Part shown: piece after piece, positions 51,158-59,523 of the stretch
Numbering within the stretch: the first letter of the stretch is position 1
How the letters are laid out: every line of letters starts with the position of its first letter
Origin: Streptomyces sp. NBC_01306
GTDB lineage: Bacteria; Actinomycetota; Actinomycetes; Streptomycetales; Streptomycetaceae
Length of the DNA: 64,000 bases
Reading direction: 5' to 3'
Assembly: GCF_026340465.1 (NCBI RefSeq)
Contig: NZ_JAPEPC010000001.1
Span: forward strand, 1 to 64,000
Notes under the pieces: model-generated
What the model saw: the letters and a program-made list of their open reading frames with translations, nothing else
What the model was told of the DNA's origin: nothing
The model's database searches: none
Program-made: the position numbers and the translations under genes

Positions 51158-53914
51158 ATGCGACATCTCGGTGACAGACAGGGCGGCGCCCGCACGACCC
51201 AGGCCCTGGCGGCAGCGGCGGCGGGCGGACTGCTCGCCCTGTCCGCGGCGACAGGCGCGCAGGCGCAGCCCGCGCAGCGTCCCGCTCAGGGCACAGTGAT
51301 CGACCACGACGTCCGCTTCCAGGTACTCACCCCCACGCTGGTGCGCATGGAGTACGCGAAGGACGGCCGGTTCGAGGACCGTCCGACGGTGAACGCGGTA
51401 CAGCGCGACTTCTCGCCGCCCGCATACACCGCCCGTGTGGAGAACGGATACCGGGTGATCCGGACCAGCGGTCTCACCTTGCGGTACCGGCTCGGCTCGG
51501 GGCCCTTCACTCAGGACAACACCGAAGTACGGCTCACGGCAGGCGACCAACTGGTCACCGGCCACCCGCAGTTCGGCGAGTCCACGTCGACATGCACGTT
51601 CGGCGCGGTGTGCGACACGGAGTACGGCACCATGTCCGGCGGCGCAAAGTACACCTCGCCCGGGCAGTCCACCAAGGCGTACGGGCGGGGTGTCACCGCC
51701 GGCTACGAGCAGGCGGGCGCAGCCTCGACGGTGCGCGTAAGCAACGTGCCCGCCGACGGCAGGTACACCCTGCGCCTTCGCTACTCCAACGCCAAGGCTT
51801 CCGACGGGCGGACGACGGACCGCACCCTGTCCGTCGAGGCAGGCGGCCGGCGGCAGCAGGTCACCATGACACCGTCCGGCGACTGGGAGAAGTACCAGGT
51901 CTCCGAGCCGATCACGGTCGAGCTGAAGCATGGCATCGACGACATCACGGTCGCCATGCGCGACGGCGACACGGGCAAGGTGAACATCGACGCCTTCGCC
52001 CTCACGCGCTCCGCCGAAGCCGCCTTCCCCACCCCGGCGACGAAGGGTGAGACCTCCAACCTGGGCGGCTGGACCCGCGGCCTGGACAACACGCCTTCCG
52101 CTCCTTACCAGTTGAACGACGGCGTGCTCTCCCGCGACGGCTGGTACCTGCTCGACGACTCGGCAACGGCGCTGTCGAACGGGGACGGCCAGCAGCCCAC
52201 CCCCCGCCGTGAACGGCCGGAGTCCGCCTACCAGGACGGCTACCTCTTCGGCTACGGACACGACTACAAGCAGGGCCTGCGCGACCTGCAGTCACTGACC
52301 GGACCGGCACCGCTGCTACCGCGCTGGGCGTTCGGCCTGTGGTTCTCCCGCTGGCACGCCTATTCGGCCGGCGACTACAAGGAACTCCTTGCCCAATTCC
52401 GTTCCCACAAGGTGCCGTTGGACGCCCTGGTCGTCGACACGGACTACAAGGGCTCGGGCTGGTGGAACGGCTGGACGGGCTGGAACAAGGACCTCTTCCC
52501 CGACCCGGACGCCTTCATGAAGTGGGCCAAGGACAACGGCCTGCCCGTCGTCCTGAACACGCACCCCTCCATCGACGCCTCCGACCCCGCCTTCCCCCGG
52601 GCCATGCGGACCGCGAACGGCCAGCTCTCCAAGACCCCCTGCAACTCTGGCGCCGACTGCTACGGATTCGACTGGTCCGACCCGAACCAGGCCAAGGCCT
52701 TCTTCGACCTGCACAAGCCGTACGACGCCCAAGGCGTGCGCCTGTGGTGGAACGACTGGTGCTGCGACGCGTCCCTCGCCACCGGCCGGGGCATCACCCC
52801 CGACACCCTGATCAGCCAGCTGTACGCGGCCCACACCGCCGAGGCCACCGGCCTGCGCGGCTTCGCCTTCTCCCGCATCGGCGCCTCCTACCAGCGTCTG
52901 GGCGGTGGCTACCCGTCCGGGCCCTGGGCCGATCACCGCTCGACGATGCACTTCACCGGCGACTCCTCGCCCACCTGGGAGACCCTCGCCTTCGCGGCCG
53001 GCATCAACGCCTCCGAAGGCAACATCGGCCTGCCTTATGTCAGCCACGACATCGGCTCCTTCCACGGCGAGGAAACCGACAAGAACCCCGAGCTGTACGC
53101 CCGTTGGATGCAGCTCGGCGCCTTCTCCCCCATCGACCGCATCCACTCCGGCGGAAAGGCGTCCCTGCCCTGGGAATTCGGCGGCGAGGCCGGCGAAGCG
53201 GGTGAGAAGTTCGACCGCCTGCGCGGCGCGCTCACCCCGTACTTCTACTCCCTGGCCCGCGAGTCGACCCGGACCGGCCTGCCCATGGCCCGCCCCCTGT
53301 ACCTCAACTACCCCGAGCAGAAAGCCGCGTACGAGCACTCCACCCAGTACACTCTCGGCGACGACGTCCTGGTCGCCCCGGTCACCGAGCCGGGCGGGAA
53401 GTCCACACTCTGGGTGCCACCGGGCACCTGGACCGACTACTTCACCGGCAAGACCTATACCGGCCCGAAGTCAGTCCACGTGACGACGCCTCTGGACGAA
53501 ATGCCGGTCCTGATCCGCTCCGGCGGCATCCTCCCCCAGCAGGACTACAAGGATTACGACGCCAAGTCCCCCATGGACCACGTCACGCTCACCGTCGGTT
53601 CCAGCGGCCACAGCTCCTTCCCGCTGTACGAAGACGCGGGCGACGGCATGCAGTACTCGCGCGGTGAACACGCGACGACGACGATCCGCACGGCCGGCGA
53701 CACGCTCACCGTTTCGCCGCAGCAAGGGACGTATCCCGACCGGGTCACGTCTCGTTCATGGACCCTCAGTTACGTGAACGCCGAGCGCCCACGGTCAGTG
53801 ACGGTGAACGGGAAGCCGGTGAAATGGACGTATGACTCGGCCAAGCGGACGCTGACAGTGAAGACCGCGCAACTCCCCACCGATCAGCGCACGGTGATCA
53901 AGACCCGGCGGTGA
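51158..53914 (+). CDS. Secreted GH31 glycosidase with inserted CBM6-like module
   Basis: A 918-aa exported enzyme with a signal ending GAQA/QPAQ. A CBM6-like module (about residues 150-285, ending GKVNIDAFALT) is inserted in the N-terminal domain. The barrel shows DALVVDTDYKGSGWWNGWTGWN, the nucleophile region GVRLWWNDWCCDA, FSRIGASYQRLGGGYPSGPWADHRST, and the acid/base Asp in FTGDSSPTWETL. Beta domains with GKSTLWVPPGTWTDYFTGKTY follow. ATG at 51158 has GAGGAG. GH31 enzymes cleave alpha-glucosides, alpha-xylosides or related bonds; which one is not clear. The shared operator suggests it feeds the adjacent transporter. Confidence 0.9.
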   Translation: MRHLGDRQGGARTTQALAAAAAGGLLALSAATGAQAQPAQRPAQGTVIDHDVRFQVLTPTLVRMEYAKDGRFEDRPTVNAVQRDFSPPAYTARVENGYRVIRTSGLTLRYRLGSGPFTQDNTEVRLTAGDQLVTGHPQFGESTSTCTFGAVCDTEYGTMSGGAKYTSPGQSTKAYGRGVTAGYEQAGAASTVRVSNVPADGRYTLRLRYSNAKASDGRTTDRTLSVEAGGRRQQVTMTPSGDWEKYQVSEPITVELKHGIDDITVAMRDGDTGKVNIDAFALTRSAEAAFPTPATKGETSNLGGWTRGLDNTPSAPYQLNDGVLSRDGWYLLDDSATALSNGDGQQPTPRRERPESAYQDGYLFGYGHDYKQGLRDLQSLTGPAPLLPRWAFGLWFSRWHAYSAGDYKELLAQFRSHKVPLDALVVDTDYKGSGWWNGWTGWNKDLFPDPDAFMKWAKDNGLPVVLNTHPSIDASDPAFPRAMRTANGQLSKTPCNSGADCYGFDWSDPNQAKAFFDLHKPYDAQGVRLWWNDWCCDASLATGRGITPDTLISQLYAAHTAEATGLRGFAFSRIGASYQRLGGGYPSGPWADHRSTMHFTGDSSPTWETLAFAAGINASEGNIGLPYVSHDIGSFHGEETDKNPELYARWMQLGAFSPIDRIHSGGKASLPWEFGGEAGEAGEKFDRLRGALTPYFYSLARESTRTGLPMARPLYLNYPEQKAAYEHSTQYTLGDDVLVAPVTEPGGKSTLWVPPGTWTDYFTGKTYTGPKSVHVTTPLDEMPVLIRSGGILPQQDYKDYDAKSPMDHVTLTVGSSGHSSFPLYEDAGDGMQYSRGEHATTTIRTAGDTLTVSPQQGTYPDRVTSRSWTLSYVNAERPRSVTVNGKPVKWTYDSAKRTLTVKTAQLPTDQRTVIKTRR

Positions 53915-54036
53915 GCGCCGGCGCGGCGGTGCGATGACACCGGCCCCTGAGCACCGCCGCGCTCGTCGATGCCTCGGCCGCTGGAACCTCACTCGTGCGT
54001 GGCCCCATGGCCGACCCGGCAGTCACCCGATCGACC
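53915..54036. other. Intergenic flank after GH31
   Basis: Part of a gene-free stretch that runs to 54256. It is followed by the inverted-repeat element at 54037-54247. I see no terminator of the strong GC type used elsewhere in the window and no gene. Confidence 0.4.
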
Positions 54037-54247
54037 TTAAAAGGCATCTCATTTGACTCCAGCAGGTGGTACCGGCGGCGCCCTCGCGGCCTCAGGGCGG
54101 CGGTCGGCGTCGGCACGGTGATCGTGCGGTGCTGGCCGCGATCATGTACTTGCCCCGGTCGACTCTCGTCCAAGGAATACCGCCGATCCGCTCACGCCGC
54201 GGACCGCGACGCCGTGAACAGAATCGCCAAATGAGATGACTTCTTAA
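54037..54247. mobile_element. About 210-bp IS remnant or MITE-like element
   Basis: Inward-facing ends match: TTAA-AAGGCATCTCATTTG on the left (54037-54055) and its counterpart TTAAGAAGTCATCTCATTTG read from the right end (54247-54228). About 18 of 20 positions agree and both are flanked by TTAA. The interior has a weak frame ending DRDAVNRIAK but no transposase I can recognise. The ends resemble those of IS elements common in Streptomyces, so this is either the collapsed remains of one or a non-autonomous derivative. Confidence 0.6.
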
Positions 54248-54256
54248 CGGCGGCTC

Positions 54257-55690
54257 CTATCCCCTGAACGTCTCCAGCAGCCGCAGCCACACCTCGCTGA
54301 TCGTCGGGTACGCCGGGACCGCGTGCCAGAGCCGCTCGACGGGGACCTCCCCCGCGATCGCGACCGACGCCGAGTGCAGCAGCTCGCTGACTCCCGGGCC
54401 CACGAACGTGGCGCCGACGAGGACCTCGCGGTCGAGATCGACGACCATACGGGCGCGGCCCCGGTACCCGTCGGCGTACAGGCCCGCCCCCGCGACGCCC
54501 GCCATGTCGTAGTCCACTGCCCTGACCCGGTACCCGGCGCTCTCCGCCTCGGCGAGAGTCAGTCCCGCCGATGCCGCCTCCGGGTCCGTGAAGACCACCT
54601 GGGAGACCGCCGCGTGGTCGGCGGTCGCGGCGTGGGCGCCCCAGCGGTCGGTCTCCAGCAGGGGGACACCCTGGGCCCGTGCGGTGATCGCGGCACCCGC
54701 GACACGGGCCTGGTACTTGCCCTGATGGGTCAGCAGGGCCCGGTGGTTGACGTCCCCGACGGCGTACAGCCAGTCGCTGCCGTCGACCCGGCAGCTGTCG
54801 TCCACGGGCAGCCAGGCGCCCGCGGTCAGGCCCACCGTGTCCAGGCCGATGTCGTCGGTGCGCGGGGCTCGGCCGGTGGCGACGAGGATCTCGTCGGCCT
54901 CGATCCGCTCTCCGTCCTCCAGCACCACGGTCACCGGTCCATCCCCCCGCTCGACCGAGGCGGCGGACGTGTGGAACCGCAGGTCCGCCCCGGCCTCCTT
55001 GAGCGCCGATGCCACCAGCTCGCCCGCGAAGGGCTCCATCCTCGGCAGCAGCCCTCCGCCGCGCACCAGCATCGTCACGCGGGAGCCGAGGGCCTGCCAG
55101 ACGGTGGCCATCTCGGTGGCCACCACTCCCCCGCCGACAATCACCAGACGTCCGGGTACCGCCCGCGCGCTGGTCGCCTCACGGCTGGTCCAGGGCCGGG
55201 CGCCGGCCAGTCCGGGCAGCTCAGGGATGACCGCGCGGCTCCCGGTGCACACGGCGACCGCGTGCCGTGCGGTCAGCTGCCGCTGCTCCCCCGCCGGACC
55301 GGTGACGACGACCGTCCTCCTGCCGGTGAGCCGGCCCTGGCCGCGGTAGAGATCCACTCCGATGTCCGCCAGCCAGGCGACCTGGCCGTCGTCCTTCCAG
55401 TGCGAGGCGTACGCGTCCCGGTGGGCGAGCACCTCGGCCACGTCGAGCAGCCCCCGCACCGCTCCGCGCAGTCCGGGGACCCTGCGCGCGTCGGCGCGCG
55501 CCGTCACCGGGCGCAGCAGGGCCTTGCTCGGCATGCACGCCCAGTACGAGCACTCGCCGCCGACCAGTTCGCTCTCGACCACCGCCGCGCTCAGGCCGCC
55601 GGCGCGGGCACGGTCCGCCACGTTCTCGCCGACCGGGCCCGCGCCGATCACCACCACGTCGTACACCGTGTTCTTCATGCCATCGGTCAT
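54257..55690 (-). CDS. Pyridine nucleotide-disulfide oxidoreductase
   Basis: A 477-aa FAD/NAD(P)H flavoprotein of the lipoamide dehydrogenase/mercuric reductase/mycothione reductase class. It has FAD motif VVIGAGPVGENVADRARAGG, the redox-active disulfide in GGECSYWACMPSKAL (CxxxxC), NAD(P) motif LVIVGGGVVATEMATVWQALGS, the FAD motif LYAVGDVNHRALLTHQGKYQA and a dimerisation domain. The usual terminal HPT-E pair is replaced by HAVPAYPTISEVW, still with the His region. It is divergent from thioredoxin across 117 bases, which suggests a thiol-redox role. ATG at 55690 or 55678 may be the start. Confidence 0.87.
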   Translation of the reverse strand: MTDGMKNTVYDVVVIGAGPVGENVADRARAGGLSAAVVESELVGGECSYWACMPSKALLRPVTARADARRVPGLRGAVRGLLDVAEVLAHRDAYASHWKDDGQVAWLADIGVDLYRGQGRLTGRRTVVVTGPAGEQRQLTARHAVAVCTGSRAVIPELPGLAGARPWTSREATSARAVPGRLVIVGGGVVATEMATVWQALGSRVTMLVRGGGLLPRMEPFAGELVASALKEAGADLRFHTSAASVERGDGPVTVVLEDGERIEADEILVATGRAPRTDDIGLDTVGLTAGAWLPVDDSCRVDGSDWLYAVGDVNHRALLTHQGKYQARVAGAAITARAQGVPLLETDRWGAHAATADHAAVSQVVFTDPEAASAGLTLAEAESAGYRVRAVDYDMAGVAGAGLYADGYRGRARMVVDLDREVLVGATFVGPGVSELLHSASVAIAGEVPVERLWHAVPAYPTISEVWLRLLETFRG

Positions 55691-55737
55691 AGGGGCCAGT
55701 CTGGTACGGGGTGTGCCGAGCGGCCACATGGGCAGTC

Positions 55738-55763
55738 GGAATACGACAGCGAACACCACGGTT
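55738..55763 (+). promoter_or_regulatory. Sigma-R-type promoter of the thioredoxin gene
   Basis: GGAAT (55738-55742), exactly 18 bases, then GTT (55761-55763). This is the SigR consensus GGAAT-N18-GTT of Streptomyces thiol-stress genes. The start point would be near 55770, about 38 bases before the ATG. Confidence 0.8.
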
Positions 55764-55807
55764 GACGCGGGCGAACACACCGGTCAGCCACGAAAGGCGG
55801 GCACAGC

Positions 55808-56173
55808 ATGACCACGGTCGAGCTCACCAAGGAAAACTTCGACGACGTCGTGACCGACAACGACTTCGTCCTCATCGACTTCTGGGCTTCTTGGTGCGGA
55901 CCGTGCCGTCAGTTCGCCCCGGTATACGAGGGCGCTTCGGAGCGGCACGACGATCTCGTCTTCGCGAAGGTCGACACGGAGGCCCAGCAGGAACTGGCCG
56001 CGGCCTTCGAGATCCGCTCCATCCCCACCCTGATGATCGTGCGTGACAATGTCGCGGTCTTCTCGCAGCCCGGCGCTCTGCCGGAAGCCGCTCTGGAGGA
56101 TGTGATCGGACAGGCCCGCGCGCTGGACATGGACGAGGTCCGCAAGTCGGTGGAGAACGCGAAGGAGGCGTAG
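55808..56173 (+). CDS. trx: Thioredoxin
   Basis: A 121-aa thioredoxin with the active site FWASWCGPCRQFAPV and the cis-proline loop RSIPTLMIV. The C-terminus is slightly longer than in classical thioredoxins (DMDEVRKSVENAKEA). It reduces cytoplasmic disulfides. The SigR-type promoter upstream fits induction by disulfide stress, as for trxC of S. coelicolor. The divergent flavoprotein at 54257-55690 may be a redox partner. Confidence 0.95.
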   Translation: MTTVELTKENFDDVVTDNDFVLIDFWASWCGPCRQFAPVYEGASERHDDLVFAKVDTEAQQELAAAFEIRSIPTLMIVRDNVAVFSQPGALPEAALEDVIGQARALDMDEVRKSVENAKEA

Positions 56174-56230
56174 CGCCGCTCGTTTCGGAACGCGCAAGGC
56201 CCCCGGCGGAAGACCCCGGGGGTCCGGCCC

Positions 56231-56269
56231 GGGTTCCGGTGGGCGGGCGATGCCTGTCCACCGGAACCC
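56231..56269. terminator. Bidirectional terminator between thioredoxin and pcaF
   Basis: GGGTTCCGGTGG (56231-56242) and CCACCGGAACCC (56258-56269) pair over 12 bases with a 15-base loop. A second, smaller GCCCCCGG/CCGGGGGT hairpin lies just before it. Confidence 0.75.
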
Positions 56270-56343
56270 CGGCCTGAGTCCTTCCGCGTCGCGGTGCTCG
56301 GCGTTGCCGTGCGCTCAGCGACACCCGGCCTGCCCCGCGCCAC

Positions 56344-57528
56344 TCAGCGTTCGAGTACGAGCGCGAGGCCCTGGCCGACGCCGATGCAGAGGGCTGCCAG
56401 CCCGGTGCCGGAGCCGGCCGCGGCCAGCTGGTGCGCGACCGACCCCGCGAGCCGCGCACCAGACGCGCCGAGCGGGTGGCCGATGGCGATGGCGCCGCCG
56501 CGCGGGTTCACGACGGCCGGGTCGAGTTCCGGCCATTCGGCCAGGCAGCCGAGCGACTGGGCGGCGAACGCCTCGTTCAGCTCGAAGGTGGTGAGGTCCG
56601 CGAATCCCCTGCCCGCCTTGGCGAGAGCCCGCCGGACCGCCTCGACCGGGCCCAGCCCGAAGAGCTGCGGCTCGACACCGGTCACAGCGGACGCCCGGAT
56701 GCGGGCGAGCGGTTCCCGGCCGGTGGCGCGCAGTCCCTCGTCGTCGACCAGCAGCAGGGCGGCCGCGCCGTCGTTGAGCGGGGACGCGTTGCCCGCGGTG
56801 ACGGTGCCGTCCTTGCGGAAGGCGGGCTTGAGCCGGGCGAGCGCCTCCATGCTCGACTCGGCGCGGATGCACTCGTCGCGTACGAGGTCGACACCGTCGT
56901 ACGGCACGACCTCCCCGTCGTAGTGGCCCGCATCCCAGGCCGCGGCCGCCTTGCCGTGGCTGGCCAGGGCGAAGGCGTCCTGCTGCTCCCGGCTGATGCC
57001 GTGCTTGTCGGCGATGAGTTCGGCGCCCTCGCCGAGCGGCACGGTCCACTCCTCCGGCATCCGGGAGTTGGTCATCCGCCAGCCGAGCGTCGTGGAGTGC
57101 AGCTGCTGGTGTCCGGCCGGGAAGGCGCGTTCGGGTTTCTGCAGTACCCAGGGTGCCCGCGACATCGACTCGACCCCGCCGGCCACGGCCACCGATGCGT
57201 CGCCCACCGCGACGGCGCGGGCCGCCTGGATGACGGCTTCGAGCCCGGAGCCGCAGAGCCGGTTGACGGTGACACCGGGGACGGAGACCGGAAGTCCCGC
57301 CAGCAGCACGGCCATCCGGGCCACGTCGCGGTTGTCCTCACCCGCGCCGTTCGCGTCGCCGAAGTACACATCGTCGATACGGGACGGGTCGAGGTCCGGG
57401 GTCCGGTCCACGAGCGACCTGACGACGTGGGCCGCCAGGTCGTCGGGGCGCACCCCGGAGAGCGCCCCCGCGAATTTCCCGACCGGCGTGCGGACTGCGT
57501 CGACGATGTACACGTCGCGGATGCTCAT
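56344..57528 (-). CDS. pcaF: 3-oxoadipyl-CoA thiolase
   Basis: A 394-aa thiolase for the last step of the beta-ketoadipate pathway, giving succinyl-CoA and acetyl-CoA. The active Cys is in TVNRLCGSGLEAVIQAARAV; the second motif is NPRGGAIAIGHPLGASGARL and the third CIGVGQGLALVLER. ATG at 57528 is preceded by GGGAGAGG. It is 37 kb from the other pca genes but carries the same TGAAC-N4-GTTCA operator 35 bases upstream of its start, which supports this name over a general acetyl-CoA acyltransferase. Confidence 0.92.
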   Translation of the reverse strand: MSIRDVYIVDAVRTPVGKFAGALSGVRPDDLAAHVVRSLVDRTPDLDPSRIDDVYFGDANGAGEDNRDVARMAVLLAGLPVSVPGVTVNRLCGSGLEAVIQAARAVAVGDASVAVAGGVESMSRAPWVLQKPERAFPAGHQQLHSTTLGWRMTNSRMPEEWTVPLGEGAELIADKHGISREQQDAFALASHGKAAAAWDAGHYDGEVVPYDGVDLVRDECIRAESSMEALARLKPAFRKDGTVTAGNASPLNDGAAALLLVDDEGLRATGREPLARIRASAVTGVEPQLFGLGPVEAVRRALAKAGRGFADLTTFELNEAFAAQSLGCLAEWPELDPAVVNPRGGAIAIGHPLGASGARLAGSVAHQLAAAGSGTGLAALCIGVGQGLALVLER

Positions 57529-57563
57529 CGGACCTCTCCCATGCCACCCGGCCGTTCGCCAAG

Positions 57564-57577
57564 TGAACAATCGTTCA
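57564..57577. promoter_or_regulatory. pca-type operator upstream of pcaF
   Basis: TGAACAATCGTTCA, the same TGAAC-N4-GTTCA palindrome as at 14200-14213 before pcaI. It lies 35 bases upstream of the pcaF start. Confidence 0.72.
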
Positions 57578-57652
57578 TGACGGTTTACCGCCCGAGTCTC
57601 TGCCCGCCTTCCCTCTGTGTCAACGCCGGGCCACGTTCTCCGCCGGGCCGGT

Positions 57653-58732
57653 TCACTGCCGGGCGAGCACTTTCCAGAGGCCCGGGTCCTCGAAACCGAG
57701 CGCCCAGAGGGAGGTGTTGCGCACCCCGTACTTGCGTACCGCCGCCAGCTGCACGGAGGCGCCCCGCGCGTCCTGGTACCAGACGGCCCTGGGCTCGTCC
57801 CCGTCCCGGTACGTGAAGTGCGGGGTGCCCGACGCCTGGTCGAGCGCATAGGGCGCGCCCACCTTGCGGCGCAGCGCCTCGGCCTGCTTCCAGGTCACGT
57901 GCCGGGCTGAGCGGCTGCCGTCGGCCGGCCAGTCCCAGCCGTAGCCGGGCAGCGCCATCTCGATCTTTCCCGGGGGAACGACGGCGGTCGCCCGGCGCAG
58001 GATCTCGCCGTACCAGGCCGTACTGGAGAGAGGGCCGGGCGGGCCGCCCGACCAGTGCAGGTCGTACGCCATGATGCGCATCCGGTCGGCGGCCCGGCCG
58101 ATCGCGGCGTAGTCCCAGATCCGGCCCGTGGCGGCCGTCTGCGGTGAGACGGTGACGACGCACTGCTTCCGCGCGGTGTGCAGTTTCGCGCAGAGGCCGG
58201 TGACGAAGGCAGCGTAGGCGGACCGCACTTTCCGGTACTCCGGAGTGGCGGTGGTGGTGATGGTCTCGTAGTCGAGGTCGATGCCGTCATAGCCGTGGCT
58301 CCGCGCGAGCCGGACCAGGGCCGCGGTGTGCGCGGCGCGCAGTGCGGGTGTGGTGAGGATCCTCGCCAGTTCGCCCGGCTTCATGGTGTCCATGTCCATG
58401 ACCGTGGGGACGACGTCGATCCCGGCCCGGTGCAGTCCGGTGATGATGCGTGCGTCGCCCGCGCCGGGATGTCCTTCGATGCGGTCCGCGGCTGCGGCCT
58501 TGTACCAGAAGGGGCTGACGGTGTGCAGCTGACCGGCGTGGCGGAGGGCGTCCTGATAGGCGTTCTCCTGGTCCCAGTAAGGGAGCCAGGCCGAGGCGGT
58601 CCGGTGGGCCGCCCCGGTGTCCGGGGTGTCGCGCGGGCCGGATGCGACGGCACTTGCGGGGAGCGCCGTGGCCAGGGCGCAGACGAGGGCCGCCAGCGAA
58701 AGGGCCTTGCGGGATGTGCGCGCAGTGATCAT
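57653..58732 (-). CDS. Secreted GH18 family hydrolase
   Basis: A 359-aa exported protein with a Sec signal ending near ASAVA. The GH18 barrel starts AWLPYWDQENAYQDAL and has the catalytic DxxDxDxE motif YDGIDLDYE (acid Glu156). Later parts are MRIMAYDLHW and LPGYGWDWP. The barrel resembles spore-germination or cortex-type peptidoglycan N-acetylglucosaminidases as much as chitinases. There is no binding domain and no DasR-type site upstream, so a cell-wall role is at least as likely as chitin use. Confidence 0.85.
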   Translation of the reverse strand: MITARTSRKALSLAALVCALATALPASAVASGPRDTPDTGAAHRTASAWLPYWDQENAYQDALRHAGQLHTVSPFWYKAAAADRIEGHPGAGDARIITGLHRAGIDVVPTVMDMDTMKPGELARILTTPALRAAHTAALVRLARSHGYDGIDLDYETITTTATPEYRKVRSAYAAFVTGLCAKLHTARKQCVVTVSPQTAATGRIWDYAAIGRAADRMRIMAYDLHWSGGPPGPLSSTAWYGEILRRATAVVPPGKIEMALPGYGWDWPADGSRSARHVTWKQAEALRRKVGAPYALDQASGTPHFTYRDGDEPRAVWYQDARGASVQLAAVRKYGVRNTSLWALGFEDPGLWKVLARQ

Positions 58733-58803
58733 GGGCAGAGAGTGGCGGCCGTTGCCGGGTCCCGCCCTGCGGGATGCTCCGTCCAGGTTCTAACGTGACC
58801 CGG

Positions 58804-59256
58804 ATGACGACATATCAGGGTGACCACACCGACCTGCCCGGCAGCACGGGCCCGACCGCCACAACTGACGCCGAACCAAGCGGCATCGGACCCGTCAGGA
58901 CCTCGTACGCCCCCGCCCACGACGGCGATCCCGACCCCGGCGAGATCGTCTGGACCTGGGTGCCGTACGAGGAGAACGACGGCCGCGGCAAGGACCGCCC
59001 GGTCCTGGTGGTGGCGAGGGAGGAGGCGGACACCCTGCTCGCCGTCCGTCTCTCCAGCAAGCCGCACGACCGGGACCGGGAGTGGCTGGCGATCGGCGCC
59101 GGACCGTGGGACCGCGAGGGGCGCGAGTCCTGGGTCGATCTGGACCGGGTGCTGCGGGTGCACGAGGGCGGGATGCGGCGCGAGGCCTGTGCGCTCGACC
59201 GGCCGCGGTTCGACGCCGTCGTGCAGCGGCTCAGGGAGCGCTACGGCTGGAGCTGA
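58804..59256 (+). CDS. PemK/MazF-like protein without a linked antitoxin
   Basis: A 150-aa protein. After a Thr/Gly/Pro-rich N-terminal 45 residues comes a PemK/MazF-like fold: DPGEIVWTWVPYEENDGRGKDRPVLVVA and LLAVRLSSKPHD. In true toxins this fold cuts RNA. No small antitoxin gene lies before or after it, which argues against a classical toxin-antitoxin pair. ATG at 58804 was chosen over an upstream in-frame ATG (58774) that lacks a ribosome site. Related solitary proteins are common in actinomycetes and their job is not known to me. Confidence 0.7.
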   Translation: MTTYQGDHTDLPGSTGPTATTDAEPSGIGPVRTSYAPAHDGDPDPGEIVWTWVPYEENDGRGKDRPVLVVAREEADTLLAVRLSSKPHDRDREWLAIGAGPWDREGRESWVDLDRVLRVHEGGMRREACALDRPRFDAVVQRLRERYGWS

Positions 59257-59523
59257 CCGGCACCGGTCAGCCGTTCTGGGCCGTGCCGTCCGGCGCCATG
59301 ACGACTGACCGGCGCAGGTCGTGACAGGGGCGCCCCGGGTGGCCGAGCGGCACCCGGCGGACGGAGCCGGGCCGTGATGGTCCCGGGAACTCCCGGGCAA
59401 CAGTGTTTCCGGCCGCCCGGGGCGCTCTTGTGCGGACCGTCGGCAGTGGCTTAGGTGGAACGGACCGTTTTCCGGAAGGCACCGGACAACGGCTGAAGGT
59501 ATCTTCGCCACGAGGAGCCGATC

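Noticed and set aside
53995..54234. 80-codon frame inside the inverted-repeat element as a transposase piece
   Set aside because: It shows no DDE-type motif or known transposase ending; only the terminal repeats support a mobile origin.
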